A stretch of 64,000 nucleotides of DNA, taken from NCBI GenBank assembly GCA_048360435.1, contig DBGCOP010000009.1, forward strand, positions 1 to 64,000. The letters run 5' to 3'. Of the stretch, positions 41,865-50,602 are shown one piece after another. The position numbers and the translations under genes were made by a program. Origin of the DNA: Limenecus sp048360435 (lineage in GTDB: Bacteria > Cyanobacteriota > Vampirovibrionia > Gastranaerophilales > Gastranaerophilaceae). The notes under the pieces were generated by a model. It ran no database searches. It was not told the origin of the DNA and was given only the letters and a program-made list of their open reading frames with translations. Position 1 is the stretch's first letter; every line of letters starts with the position of its first letter.

Positions 41865-42787
41865 TTTTTGCTCCTTAAATAGTTTAATGTTTTAATTATA
41901 TCATTATCAAAATCCAATTTTATTTCTCTTTCTTTATCATCTAATGGAGATGTAAAACGCAGATAAAATGCCTGAAGAACCTGTTCAGATGTTTTTACCG
42001 GCAATTTTGCGCCTCCGTACATTGTATCATTAACAATTGGATGCTTTATATATGACATATGCACCCTAATTTGATGAGTTCTTCCTGTTTCTAGATTTAT
42101 TTCCAAAAAAGTGTGGGTTCCAAATCTTTCCAGAACTTTATAATGAGTAACAGAAGGTTTTCCGTCAGGAGTAACAGCCATTTTTTCAGGCTTTGAAGGG
42201 TGTCTGCCTATATTAGCAATAATTGAGCCGCAATCTTTTTCCATATTTCCGCATACGATTGCATAATATTTTTTTTCTACTTCATGTTTTTGCATTTTTT
42301 CTTTCAAAAAAGTATATGAGTCATTGCTTTTTGCAATCATAAGTAAACCGGAAGTATTTCTGTCCAGTCTGTGTACTATTCCCGGGCGCATAACGCCGTT
42401 ACAGTCAGAAAGTTTGTCTCCAAATCTGTACAACAACGCATTCACAAGTGTGCCGGTATTTTCTAAAGATGTAGGATGTGTAAGCATTCCTTTTGGTTTA
42501 TTTATAATCGCCATAGTCTCATCATCATAAAGAATTTCAAGCGGTATATTCTCCGGCAGAATTGAGTAATGTGTTTCAAAATTAATCTCAACTGATATAT
42601 TATCGTCCGTCTTGAGAATGTTTGATGCTTTAGCCGGCAAGCCATTTAGCAGGATATGACCTGATTTTATTTGTTTTTGAAGAAATGAGCGTGATAAATC
42701 AGAATACATTGCAGACAAAAATGTATCCAAACGTTGATTTGCATCTTCGGATTCAATTATAAAAGTGTTATTCAGATTCTGTTTCAT
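41861..42787 (-). CDS. RluD-type 23S rRNA/tRNA pseudouridine synthase
   Basis: A 308-residue pseudouridine synthase of the RluA/RluD family. An N-terminal S4 domain (about 14-75, ANQRLDTFLSAMYSDLSRSF in part) precedes the catalytic core with the Asp in HRLDRNTSGLLMIAKS (about 132-147) and the VEKKYYAIV strand. The MKQN start at 42787 is preferred over an upstream ATG because S4 alignment begins there; it overlaps lspA by 20 bp. RluD/RluA specificity is not resolved. The lspA-rluD order is very common. Confidence 0.93.
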   Translation of the reverse strand: MKQNLNNTFIIESEDANQRLDTFLSAMYSDLSRSFLQKQIKSGHILLNGLPAKASNILKTDDNISVEINFETHYSILPENIPLEILYDDETMAIINKPKGMLTHPTSLENTGTLVNALLYRFGDKLSDCNGVMRPGIVHRLDRNTSGLLMIAKSNDSYTFLKEKMQKHEVEKKYYAIVCGNMEKDCGSIIANIGRHPSKPEKMAVTPDGKPSVTHYKVLERFGTHTFLEINLETGRTHQIRVHMSYIKHPIVNDTMYGGAKLPVKTSEQVLQAFYLRFTSPLDDKEREIKLDFDNDIIKTLNYLRSKK

Positions 42788-43235
42788 TACTAAAAAGTAT
42801 ATTACAAATAAGTATAAAAGCACCTATATTTATAAACAAATCAGAAAGGTTGAATATAGGAAAAGCAACAAAATTTAGTCTTATGTAGTCTGTAACAAAT
42901 CCGTCTGAAATACGTTCAAAAAGATTGCAAATGATTCCTGCTGTCAGTAGTGAAGAGAAAAATAATTCAAATTTAGTAAAATTAAATATATTTTTTAATA
43001 TGTATACAAGAACAGCACACAAAATTATCACTGATAAAACAATAAGCAAAGAGGTGTGTGTATGGAAAAGACTAAATGCTGCTCCATAGTTTTTTATGTA
43101 ATCAATAGTAAATAATTTAAAATCAAAATTGTTATAGTGAGAAATAAGAATATTTCTTGCAGTAAAGGAAACAATAGAAAAAATTGCAGTAAGGAGTAAA
43201 AAAAACAGAATTTTTTTATTTTTTATCAGCTGCAT
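42768..43235 (-). CDS. lspA: Lipoprotein signal peptidase LspA
   Basis: LspA removes the signal peptide of diacylglyceryl-modified prolipoproteins. The 155-residue protein has four hydrophobic helices and both catalytic aspartates, in VTDYI (about 116-120) and FNLSDLFINIGA (about 130-141). The usual N-x-x-D-R motif reads NLFER, a conservative change. NYGAAFSLF is the conserved first motif (KNYGAAF for NxGAAF). The start was set at 43235 (MQLIKNKK) by homology; the gene overlaps both the preceding and following genes by about 20 bp. Confidence 0.92.
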   Translation of the reverse strand: MQLIKNKKILFFLLLTAIFSIVSFTARNILISHYNNFDFKLFTIDYIKNYGAAFSLFHTHTSLLIVLSVIILCAVLVYILKNIFNFTKFELFFSSLLTAGIICNLFERISDGFVTDYIRLNFVAFPIFNLSDLFINIGAFILICNILFSNETESE

Positions 43236-44115
43236 TTTCCGGTTCGCTTTCAATTTTGTGCTTGATAACATTAACTCTGCTTGAGAGAAAAGCAATTCCT
43301 ACAATATTTACATTTATATTGTTATTTTTTATATTAGGTCTTGCAATGCCGATTGAAGCAATTGCATTTTCATTTTTTGTACCATTATTACTGATTAAAA
43401 TTCGCTCTTGAATACCATCATTTTTCAGACTTCTGAAGACTTCTTTGCTTCTTTCAACAGGATAGGTAATTGGTTCATTATTTATCGATATTAAGGCAAG
43501 ATAACTTTTGGGCACATTGACTTTTAATATGGCTGTATATTCTTCATTAGGCCCAACAATTGCAGGAGCATCAATGCTCATTGGTATGAAGCGAGCAATT
43601 CCGTATCTCATAGAAGTTTTTTCTGTAATGACAAAGTCAGATACAATTCTCCATTCATTAGAAAAACGCTTGAGGTAATAGATAGACGTAGATTCTGAGT
43701 CAATATATCCGTTGCCTTTTACATATTCAACAGATGCAGTTGAAATTCCGCTAAGTTTTTCTTGTGTCATTACTGTTGCATTGTCTATATCAACATCGAT
43801 TGAAAGAATTTTTACTGAATATTTGACATCCGGATATTCTTTCCAGGATTCAATAGCAAGGTCTTTCAACCTTTTTTTATCATATCCGTCAGAACTCCTA
43901 TATGTTTCATCATGTAGATTAAGCAGATTCTGAAGATCGTGGTTGTTTGAATACTTTTCATAATTGGAAAAAATTTTTTTTATTTGCTCTGCCGGTGCAG
44001 CTTCAGCTCTTTTATGAAAACCGATAGAGTTAAATGTCTCATTAGTCAATGCAAAAGCTGGTGTAGTTGATAATAAAGTAATTGTAAAAAGTAGTGCTAA
44101 AATATATTTTTTCAT
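43216..44115 (-). CDS. Exported NTF2-like protein
   Basis: A 299-residue protein with a cleavable signal peptide (residues 1-22, ending AFA). Residues about 40-165 resemble an NTF2/SnoaL-type cone domain (YEKYSNNHDLQNLLNLHDE for the first helices, and WRIVSDFVITEK for the last strand). A C-terminal beta domain of about 120 residues follows (SYLALISINNEPITYPV). Likely a periplasmic or surface binding protein. It heads the lspA-rluD operon, in which the genes overlap. Confidence 0.6.
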   Translation of the reverse strand: MKKYILALLFTITLLSTTPAFALTNETFNSIGFHKRAEAAPAEQIKKIFSNYEKYSNNHDLQNLLNLHDETYRSSDGYDKKRLKDLAIESWKEYPDVKYSVKILSIDVDIDNATVMTQEKLSGISTASVEYVKGNGYIDSESTSIYYLKRFSNEWRIVSDFVITEKTSMRYGIARFIPMSIDAPAIVGPNEEYTAILKVNVPKSYLALISINNEPITYPVERSKEVFRSLKNDGIQERILISNNGTKNENAIASIGIARPNIKNNNINVNIVGIAFLSSRVNVIKHKIESEPENAADKK

Positions 44116-44187
44116 AATAAAACTCTTATAAATAACAATAATATTATAGCAAAAATATTTTTCTGCTAAAATATATTTGAGGTAAAT

Positions 44188-44961
44188 ATGTTATTAACAC
44201 TGGACATAGGAAACACATCAACAACAATAGGACTTTTCGACAAAGAAGAGCTTATTGAAACATGGTCAATTTCTTCTGAAAAACATAGGTCAGAAGATGA
44301 GATAGGCATTTTATTAATGAATTTGCTAAGGATTCATAATTACGAAGGAAAGGTTGACTCAGCCTGTCTTTGTAGTGTTGTTGTCTGTCTCACAGAACGT
44401 TTTAGAAATGCACTCAAAAGATATCTGAATATCACACCGTTTGTTGTTTCAAATAAAACAACAAATCTTTTAAAATACAACGTTGATGCACCTGAAGAAG
44501 TTGGGGCGGATAGAATTGTAAATGCATTTGCTGCATATTCTCTGTATAAAAAGACCTGCATAGTTGTAGATTTGGGCACTGCAACTTCTTTTGATATTGT
44601 TACAGGCAATGGAGAATTTTTAGGCGGTATTATTTGTGCTGGTATGAAGATTCAGGCAGAAAGTTTAAAGAAATTTACCTCAAAACTTCCTCTTATTAAA
44701 ATTGAGGCACCTCATAATGCTATTGGCAAAAATACAATAGATGCTATGCTTTCAGGTATTGTAAGAGGGCATGCCTGCATGATTGAAGGTTTGATAAAAG
44801 AGTGCGAAAGCGAACTTGGGGAAAAGGCTACTGTCATAGCGACAGGTGGATATTCTGACATTGTTGCAGAATATATGAGCAGAAAATTTGATTATATAAA
44901 TCCATACATAACTCTTCATGGCCTCAGAATAGTTTACGAAGCTCACACTGTTTCTGTGTAA
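44188..44961 (+). CDS. coaX: Type III pantothenate kinase CoaX
   Basis: CoaX phosphorylates pantothenate in the first committed step to CoA. The 257-residue protein has the three ASKHA motifs: MLLTLDIGNTSTTIGLF (about 1-17), EEVGADRIVNAFAAY (about 105-119), and VVDLGTATSFDIVTG (about 130-144), with GGIICAGMKIQAESL (about 150-164). It follows from the panB-panC genes at 29.8-31.5 kb. Short leader: TGCTAAAAT is 15 bp before ATG with a GAGGT Shine-Dalgarno. Confidence 0.97.
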   Translation: MLLTLDIGNTSTTIGLFDKEELIETWSISSEKHRSEDEIGILLMNLLRIHNYEGKVDSACLCSVVVCLTERFRNALKRYLNITPFVVSNKTTNLLKYNVDAPEEVGADRIVNAFAAYSLYKKTCIVVDLGTATSFDIVTGNGEFLGGIICAGMKIQAESLKKFTSKLPLIKIEAPHNAIGKNTIDAMLSGIVRGHACMIEGLIKECESELGEKATVIATGGYSDIVAEYMSRKFDYINPYITLHGLRIVYEAHTVSV

Positions 44962-45057
44962 ACATAAAATCATTCCAATCTCATTCATTAAGCCGAGTCA
45001 GACACCTTTTAAATGGTTTATTCTTTTAATATGAGAATATTGGGGGAGGTGTTGTTC

Positions 45058-45318
45058 ATGAATACTGCGAGAGTTTTTAATTACGGGAAAAATTATTCAT
45101 TAGCGCCAATTACTGAGCTGTATATTCCGCAAACTAACGGCGAAATATCTGAATCAATTATGCAAAATTGGACACTTCAGGCAATAGAATGTTATACAAT
45201 AAACAGCGATTGTAAAAAATGTTCTTTACGCAATGGAAACTACTCTTTTGTTTGCCAAATGCCAAAAATTCTTAAAGCTTTATTAAAAACTTACGGTGAA
45301 CCTCCACAGATGTCTTAG
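45058..45318 (+). CDS. Small Cys-motif protein of unknown function
   Basis: An 86-residue protein with a Cys cluster CxxxxxxCxxC plus a further Cys (CYTINSDCKKCSLRNGNYSF, then VC; about 49-71), suggesting a metal site. The rest is uncharged or basic with a helix at the end (KILKALLKTYG). ATG 45058 is chosen over an in-frame ATG at 45013 because GGGGGAGG lies 9 nt before it. Its stop overlaps the end of the convergent membrane gene by 4 bp. Confidence 0.7.
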   Translation: MNTARVFNYGKNYSLAPITELYIPQTNGEISESIMQNWTLQAIECYTINSDCKKCSLRNGNYSFVCQMPKILKALLKTYGEPPQMS

Positions 45319-45680
45319 AATTTTTCAATAAAGAATTTAACAGCTTCATCAACAGTGTCAGGCGAATTCAGGTTCTTTGAAATATCTATGTGTTTTGTTT
45401 GTCCTAATTTTGTACCTTTTAGCTTTTTATAAGCGAGCAGTATCAAAAATATAGCAATACAAGAGCCTGCAACCCAAAACATTGATATTAAAAATTTCGT
45501 GAAAACTTTTTTCCCTTCACTTTTCTCTTCTGTTTTATTATTAGAAGGCAAATTCTGTGATTCAACTTTGTCTCTGGGTTTTAACGGTGAAGTGTCAGTA
45601 TTATTTTGAGCATACACACCAATCTGTGAAAAAAAACACATCACTGTTAAAACTATCCAAGATAATATTTTTGTTTTCAT
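45315..45680 (-). CDS. Exported single-pass membrane protein
   Basis: A 121-residue protein with an N-terminal signal-like helix (about 5-24, WIVLTVMCFFSQIGVYA), a polar Asn/Ser/Lys-rich stretch, a membrane helix (about 65-84, FLISMFWVAGSCIAIFLILL) and a short C-terminal cytoplasmic part. FliO has a broadly similar layout, but the resemblance is too weak to use. It is the last gene of the RNase E/G unit, 11 bp after rne. Confidence 0.65.
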   Translation of the reverse strand: MKTKILSWIVLTVMCFFSQIGVYAQNNTDTSPLKPRDKVESQNLPSNNKTEEKSEGKKVFTKFLISMFWVAGSCIAIFLILLAYKKLKGTKLGQTKHIDISKNLNSPDTVDEAVKFFIEKF

Positions 45681-45691
45681 ATGAAACCTTT

Positions 45692-47560
45692 TTATTCAGT
45701 TACTTCCGGTTGTTTTTCTGCTGATTTTTTTCTTGCTCTTGAAGCTTTTCTCGTTTTTGTTTTCTTCACCGGTTTTTCTTCAACCTTTTCTTCTTGTTTT
45801 TCTTCAAGTTTTTTATCTTGGACTTCAACAGCTGCAACAACTTCTTCTTTTATTGGTTCTGCGAGCTCTGTTTCTTTAACTTTTTTTGTGGTTCTCTTTC
45901 TTGTTGTTTTTTTGGGTTTTTCTTCTACAACAGAAACTTCTGTTTGTTCTGGTATTTGAGCTTTTTCTTGTGTTTCATCAGGCTTCTCAGCTTCTATCAT
46001 AGGATTTTCAATTATTTGTTCCGGTTCTACCGAAGGAACAGCCTCCTGGAATCTCTGATCTTTTCTGTTTTTATTAAAACGACGTTTGTTGTTTGGTCTT
46101 TTTGACTTGTTGTCCTGATTCTCTTGATTTTGAGAAATGTCTTTTGTTTCTTCGACAGATTGGTCTGAAATTTGATTTTGCTGTTGTCGTCTGTCATATT
46201 CATTTTTTTGAGGTTGATTGCCATTTATGTTTTGATGATTAAACACTTTATTGTTATGTTTGTTATCGTTGTGTCTGTTTTTGCCATTGTTCATAGGAGA
46301 TTTGTTCAATTTTGCTGCCTTAGAGCGAAATTCTCCTTCTGCAACTGCTGAAGAGAATCCAAAATCTTCAAGCAGCTGACCTGTTCCGCCGCAATGCGGA
46401 CATTTTTTTGTGAATATTTCAGCAAGGCTTTGACCTTGTCTGTGTCTGGTCATTTCTACAAGTCCCAAATCAGAAAGCTGTCCTACTTGTGGTTTAGCTT
46501 TGTCAGTTTCCACAGCAAGTTCCAATTCTTCCATAATAGCTATCTTGTCTGCACGGCTTAGCATGTCGATAAAATCTATAATAATCATACCGCCTATGTT
46601 TCTGAGTTTGAGCTGGCGAGCAATCTCCTTGACAGCTTCTTTGTTGGTTTTTAATATGGTTTCATCCTGTGTTGCAGAGCTTATGAATTTTCCGCTGTTA
46701 ACATCTATTACAGTGAGAGCTTCTGTTGTCTGTATAAATAAATATCCGCCTGAGGGGAGGTTAACCTTGATATTCAGAGCCTGTTCAATTTCTTTTTTAA
46801 CTCCTGAAGCAACAAGAAGCGGTTCACTTCCTTTATATACTGAGATATCAATGTTTTTGTTTAAATTCCAGTTTTGAATGAGCTGCTGCACGCGGTGCAT
46901 TGCATAGGGAGTATCAACAACTATTTCCTTCACATCTTCTGTGCAGGCTTCTCTGATTACTCTATAAAGCAAATCCTGGTCACGATAAAGAAGGTTAGGT
47001 GCTTCAACAAGTTCTGCCTGGGTAACAATCATATTCCATTTGTCGAGAAGGATTTCCAAATCTTCTTGAATTTCAGCTTCTGTTTGACCTTCTGCTTCTG
47101 TTCTAATTATTACACCTAATCCGACAGGTTTCAAAAGGCTGACAATTGATTTCAGTCTTGCTCTTTCTTTTGCAGACATAATTTTTTTGCTTACGCTTAT
47201 ACCTGTTTCTTGAGGCATTAATACACAAAATCTGCCAGGCAGGCTTAAAGAGGTCGTTACTCTGGGACCTTTGTGGCCTGTTGGTTCTTTTACTACTTGA
47301 ACGACAAGTTTTTGTTTTGGTGACAATTTGTCTTGAAGTCCGCCTTTTCCTATTACATCAGCAGCATGCAAAAAGCCCATTTTGTCGGAACCAACATCAA
47401 CGAATGCTGCTTCAATACTAGGGAGAATATTTTCAACTTTACTTAAATAAACGTCACCAAGCAGAATATCTCCTTTGTGTATAAAAAATTCTGTAATCTT
47501 ATTATCTTCAAAAACCGCCGCAATATTGTCACGTTCTGCGATTACAATTGATTTAGCCAT
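45692..47560 (-). CDS. rng: Ribonuclease E/G
   Basis: An endoribonuclease that cuts AU-rich single-stranded RNA and matures rRNA. From ATG 47560 (AGGAAG 6 nt upstream) the protein has 622 residues: S1 domain (about 33-125), RNase E/G catalytic core (about 125-400) with IIIDFIDMLSRADK (about 320-333) and the zinc link CPHCGGTG (about 384-391), then a low-complexity Asn/Gln and Lys/Glu tail of about 200 residues (for example RRFNKNRKDQRFQE). The tail is the sort that recruits partners in RNase E. An in-frame ATG 57 bp earlier is less likely. It follows the radical-SAM gene, as in many cyanobacteria and Firmicutes. Confidence 0.95.
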   Translation of the reverse strand: MAKSIVIAERDNIAAVFEDNKITEFFIHKGDILLGDVYLSKVENILPSIEAAFVDVGSDKMGFLHAADVIGKGGLQDKLSPKQKLVVQVVKEPTGHKGPRVTTSLSLPGRFCVLMPQETGISVSKKIMSAKERARLKSIVSLLKPVGLGVIIRTEAEGQTEAEIQEDLEILLDKWNMIVTQAELVEAPNLLYRDQDLLYRVIREACTEDVKEIVVDTPYAMHRVQQLIQNWNLNKNIDISVYKGSEPLLVASGVKKEIEQALNIKVNLPSGGYLFIQTTEALTVIDVNSGKFISSATQDETILKTNKEAVKEIARQLKLRNIGGMIIIDFIDMLSRADKIAIMEELELAVETDKAKPQVGQLSDLGLVEMTRHRQGQSLAEIFTKKCPHCGGTGQLLEDFGFSSAVAEGEFRSKAAKLNKSPMNNGKNRHNDNKHNNKVFNHQNINGNQPQKNEYDRRQQQNQISDQSVEETKDISQNQENQDNKSKRPNNKRRFNKNRKDQRFQEAVPSVEPEQIIENPMIEAEKPDETQEKAQIPEQTEVSVVEEKPKKTTRKRTTKKVKETELAEPIKEEVVAAVEVQDKKLEEKQEEKVEEKPVKKTKTRKASRARKKSAEKQPEVTE

Positions 47561-47591
47561 ACAATCTTCCTTTAAATTTCTATAAACTTTG

Positions 47592-50093
47592 TTACAAGAT
47601 CTGCATATTTTCGTCAAATAAACAGAGTCTTTTAATATTAAATTTCTTTTCAGGATAGAAAATATTCATTAAATGGTCAGCTCTGACGGACGGAATATCA
47701 GTGTTTTGTCCCGTCTTTAATGTTACATAAAGTTTATTGTCTTTTGTTTCAACATCTTTTACTGATTGTTTAATGTTAATTAATTTGTCTATACCTTTTT
47801 TTGTCTTCTTCTTTAAGAATATTTCATCTTCTGAAGTAAGCTTATCTTTAATATACATTAAATCTTGAAAATTTGAAAGATTTTTGTTCAAATGTTCAAT
47901 TTCATATCTGGCCCACTGTGTTGTAATATCCAGAGAGGGCGTATTTTTAGTTATTTCATAAATATTAATAATCTGTGCATTTTTATCCAGACAACTGTTT
48001 ATTTTTTCAACAATCTCCTTTGTAGAATGTTCACCGAACAACTCAAAGTCAATAAATTCAGATTCACTTTCAATAAAAATAGGAAGAGCTGAACCCAATG
48101 ATATCTTTGGAATAGGATTGAACCCTTCTGTGAAAACAACAGGCAATTCTGAGCGGAAGAGACCTTTCACCAGCGTGTTTTGCCAATCCAGATGTGATAG
48201 AAACTTCAAATATCCTTTCTTGGTTATCTTTGCACGATATTTTTTTACAGGCAAATCTTTTTGTGTTTTTTCTATAATTACAGGCTCATAAGGTTTATCC
48301 AGGTGTTTTGAAACCTTGTATTCAGTGCATATACCGCAATTTGAACATTTCATTTCACAAGGAACACTTGCTGCACTTTGCATGGCTTTTTTGTATTCAT
48401 TAACAAACCAGTCTTTTTTTATACCTACATTAATAAAGTCCCACGGCAATGTTTCTTCAAGTGTGAAGTTTTTTTGTGCAAGTTCGCCAATTGACAGACC
48501 GCATTCTTCAGCTGTGCTATACCAAACTTTTTTATTAAAATTTTCATCCCAAGCATCAAGATAACAGCCTTTTTTATACAAAGCTTCAATGTAATCACAC
48601 AAAGAATCATCACCCCTGGTTAAAACTGCTTCTATTTCTGATATGTATTTTTCGTGAATTTTTATGCGAATGCCTTTGAGTGATTTTGATTTTTCTCTTA
48701 TATATGCAATTTTTTCCGTGATTTTTTCAAGAGAATCCTGACCTACCCATTGAAAAGGGGTAAATGGTTTGGGCACAAAGATTGAAAGGGTGCAGTTAAG
48801 TTTCAAATCCTGCTTCAAGTCCAACTCTTTTTTTATAAGTTTTGCTTTATACCTGATTCCGCCAAGCAGTTCTAACATTTCATCAATGTCTTCAAAAGTT
48901 TCGGTCGGCAATCCAAGTATGAAATAATATTTTATGCTGTCGTAGCCATTTTTGTAACAGTCCAGCGTTGTATTAACAATCTGTTCTCTTGAGATATTTT
49001 TGTTAATAACATCTCTCATTCTCTGTGAACCTGCTTCTGGAGCAAGCGTAATGGTTGTTTTTCTGACATCTTTCACAAGATTTGACAATCGTATATTAAA
49101 ACGGTCTATTCGCTGGCTGGGAAGTGATGCAGAAACCTTCTTGTCACTAAAAAAACAGGTTAATTCTTCAAGAACTGGCTCAATATTTGTATAATCGTTC
49201 GAAGAAAGAGAAAGCATTGAAAACTCGTCATAACCTGTGTTTTTGACAAGATCCTTTGTTAATGAAATTATTTCTTCAGCTTTTCTTTCTCTAATCGGAA
49301 GATTTACGTGGCCCGGCTGACAGAATCTGCACATTCTTCCGCAACCCCTGCGTATTTCAACAACAGCTCTGTCGTGGATGGATGTCGAAAAAGGTACAGG
49401 ATATTTTCTCGGAACAGAATCTGTTGAAAAATCAAAAATTCTTTTGTTAATCTTTGTACCTTTGTGAATAGCAGGAATATACATTCCGTCTATTTTTGAG
49501 AGTTCTGTAAGAATCTCTGCTCTTTTTAAACCAAGTTTTTTTGCTTTTTTGAAAACATCTACTGTCTCTTTGAGAATATCTTCACCGTCACCGATTAAAA
49601 ATCCATCAATAAACTCTTTTAACGGCTCTGGGTTGTATGTGCAAGGACCTCCTGACAGAATAATTGGGTGAGAGTCATCTCTGTCCTTATTTCTAATCGG
49701 GATACCGGACATTTTTAACATTGCAAGAACAGTTGGATAGGCAAGTTCATATTGAAGCGAAAAACCAACTACATCAAACTCAGACAGACAAACTTTGGAT
49801 TCTATACCATACAAGAATAAGCCCTGTTCTTCTAATTGTTGTTTGCAATCAACATCAGGTGCATAAGCTCTGTCACACAAGCAGCCTTCAATCGAATTAA
49901 GTGTCTCATATATGATTCTGTGTCCCAAATTGCTTGCACCAACCTCATATTTGTCAGGAAAAGCAATTGCAAATCTTACATCAGAAGACTCAAAATCCTT
50001 GTTATAAGAGTACATTTCATTTCCTGCATACTGATATGGCTTATTAACACTAAAAAGCAGGTTTTCTAACGATTCTTTATCCAATTTTTTCAT
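47592..50093 (-). CDS. Two-part radical SAM / DUF2344 protein
   Basis: An 833-residue protein that combines a B12-binding-type N-terminus and radical-SAM domain (TIGR03960 type; RRGCGRMCRFCQPGHVNLP with CxxxCxxC, about 250-268) with the DUF2344/TIGR03936 domain (from about residue 615, KYRAKITKKGYLKFLSHLD). In many organisms these occur as a fused or adjacent pair directly upstream of rng and ribosomal genes; a role in tRNA or rRNA modification is suspected but unproven. The Cys cluster CEMKCSNCGICTEYK (about 579-593) may bind a second metal centre. Confidence 0.9.
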   Translation of the reverse strand: MKKLDKESLENLLFSVNKPYQYAGNEMYSYNKDFESSDVRFAIAFPDKYEVGASNLGHRIIYETLNSIEGCLCDRAYAPDVDCKQQLEEQGLFLYGIESKVCLSEFDVVGFSLQYELAYPTVLAMLKMSGIPIRNKDRDDSHPIILSGGPCTYNPEPLKEFIDGFLIGDGEDILKETVDVFKKAKKLGLKRAEILTELSKIDGMYIPAIHKGTKINKRIFDFSTDSVPRKYPVPFSTSIHDRAVVEIRRGCGRMCRFCQPGHVNLPIRERKAEEIISLTKDLVKNTGYDEFSMLSLSSNDYTNIEPVLEELTCFFSDKKVSASLPSQRIDRFNIRLSNLVKDVRKTTITLAPEAGSQRMRDVINKNISREQIVNTTLDCYKNGYDSIKYYFILGLPTETFEDIDEMLELLGGIRYKAKLIKKELDLKQDLKLNCTLSIFVPKPFTPFQWVGQDSLEKITEKIAYIREKSKSLKGIRIKIHEKYISEIEAVLTRGDDSLCDYIEALYKKGCYLDAWDENFNKKVWYSTAEECGLSIGELAQKNFTLEETLPWDFINVGIKKDWFVNEYKKAMQSAASVPCEMKCSNCGICTEYKVSKHLDKPYEPVIIEKTQKDLPVKKYRAKITKKGYLKFLSHLDWQNTLVKGLFRSELPVVFTEGFNPIPKISLGSALPIFIESESEFIDFELFGEHSTKEIVEKINSCLDKNAQIINIYEITKNTPSLDITTQWARYEIEHLNKNLSNFQDLMYIKDKLTSEDEIFLKKKTKKGIDKLINIKQSVKDVETKDNKLYVTLKTGQNTDIPSVRADHLMNIFYPEKKFNIKRLCLFDENMQIL

Positions 50094-50107
50094 TTTTTAC
50101 ACTTTGT

Positions 50108-50452
50108 TTAAATTATACTTTTCGGCAAAAATTTATCTATTTCTATAATACTTCCGTTTAGTTCATTATTTCTAAACATAAGCAAAAAATCAAGAAGCTT
50201 ATCATTTGGTACATTATAACTGTATAAAGAAGGTTTGCCGTTTTTGTCTCTCATAACCTTAACTATATAATGACAATCTTTTGCATATTCAAGCAGCTTT
50301 TCTTCTTTGAAAGGATAACCGTTAACGTCTTTGTCCATTCTTACATAAGAAAAACCGGCAAAAGATTTTACCTTCTCATCAGTATTTGTCGGTTTATGTT
50401 TAATATGTTTGCTGAAAATATTTATTACTTTTTTGCTAATTTCTTCTGACAT
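50108..50452 (-). CDS. Unknown 114-residue protein
   Basis: A small, soluble, charged protein without recognised family. The order of strands and helices (FSYVRMDKDVNGYPFKEEKL, HYIVKVMRDKNGKPSLYSYN) suggests a compact alpha/beta fold. It lies 14 bp before the radical-SAM gene and heads the rng unit, so it is probably cotranscribed. A TTTAAT ends 6 nt before ATG and no Shine-Dalgarno is clear. Confidence 0.65.
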   Translation of the reverse strand: MSEEISKKVINIFSKHIKHKPTNTDEKVKSFAGFSYVRMDKDVNGYPFKEEKLLEYAKDCHYIVKVMRDKNGKPSLYSYNVPNDKLLDFLLMFRNNELNGSIIEIDKFLPKSII

Positions 50453-50602
50453 AATTTAATTAAATCGCATTTTTTGAGTGAGTGCCAGTTATTTACAAAC
50501 TATTAATATTGTTACGTATTGTAAAAAAAACTATTATTTCCTAAAGAAAAAAAAAAAATCACGATAGTAAAATAGTGCAGGGAACAAACATAGGAGAAAA
50601 AA

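Noticed and set aside
45315..45680. FliO
   Set aside because: One membrane helix and a short tail match the layout, but no FliO sequence signature is present and no flagellar gene is adjacent.
46016..46380. Lys/Asn/Gln low-complexity stretch in the RNase E/G tail as a frameshifted or separate gene
   Set aside because: It is in frame with the enzyme and fits the disordered tails of RNase E; no start signals are inside.
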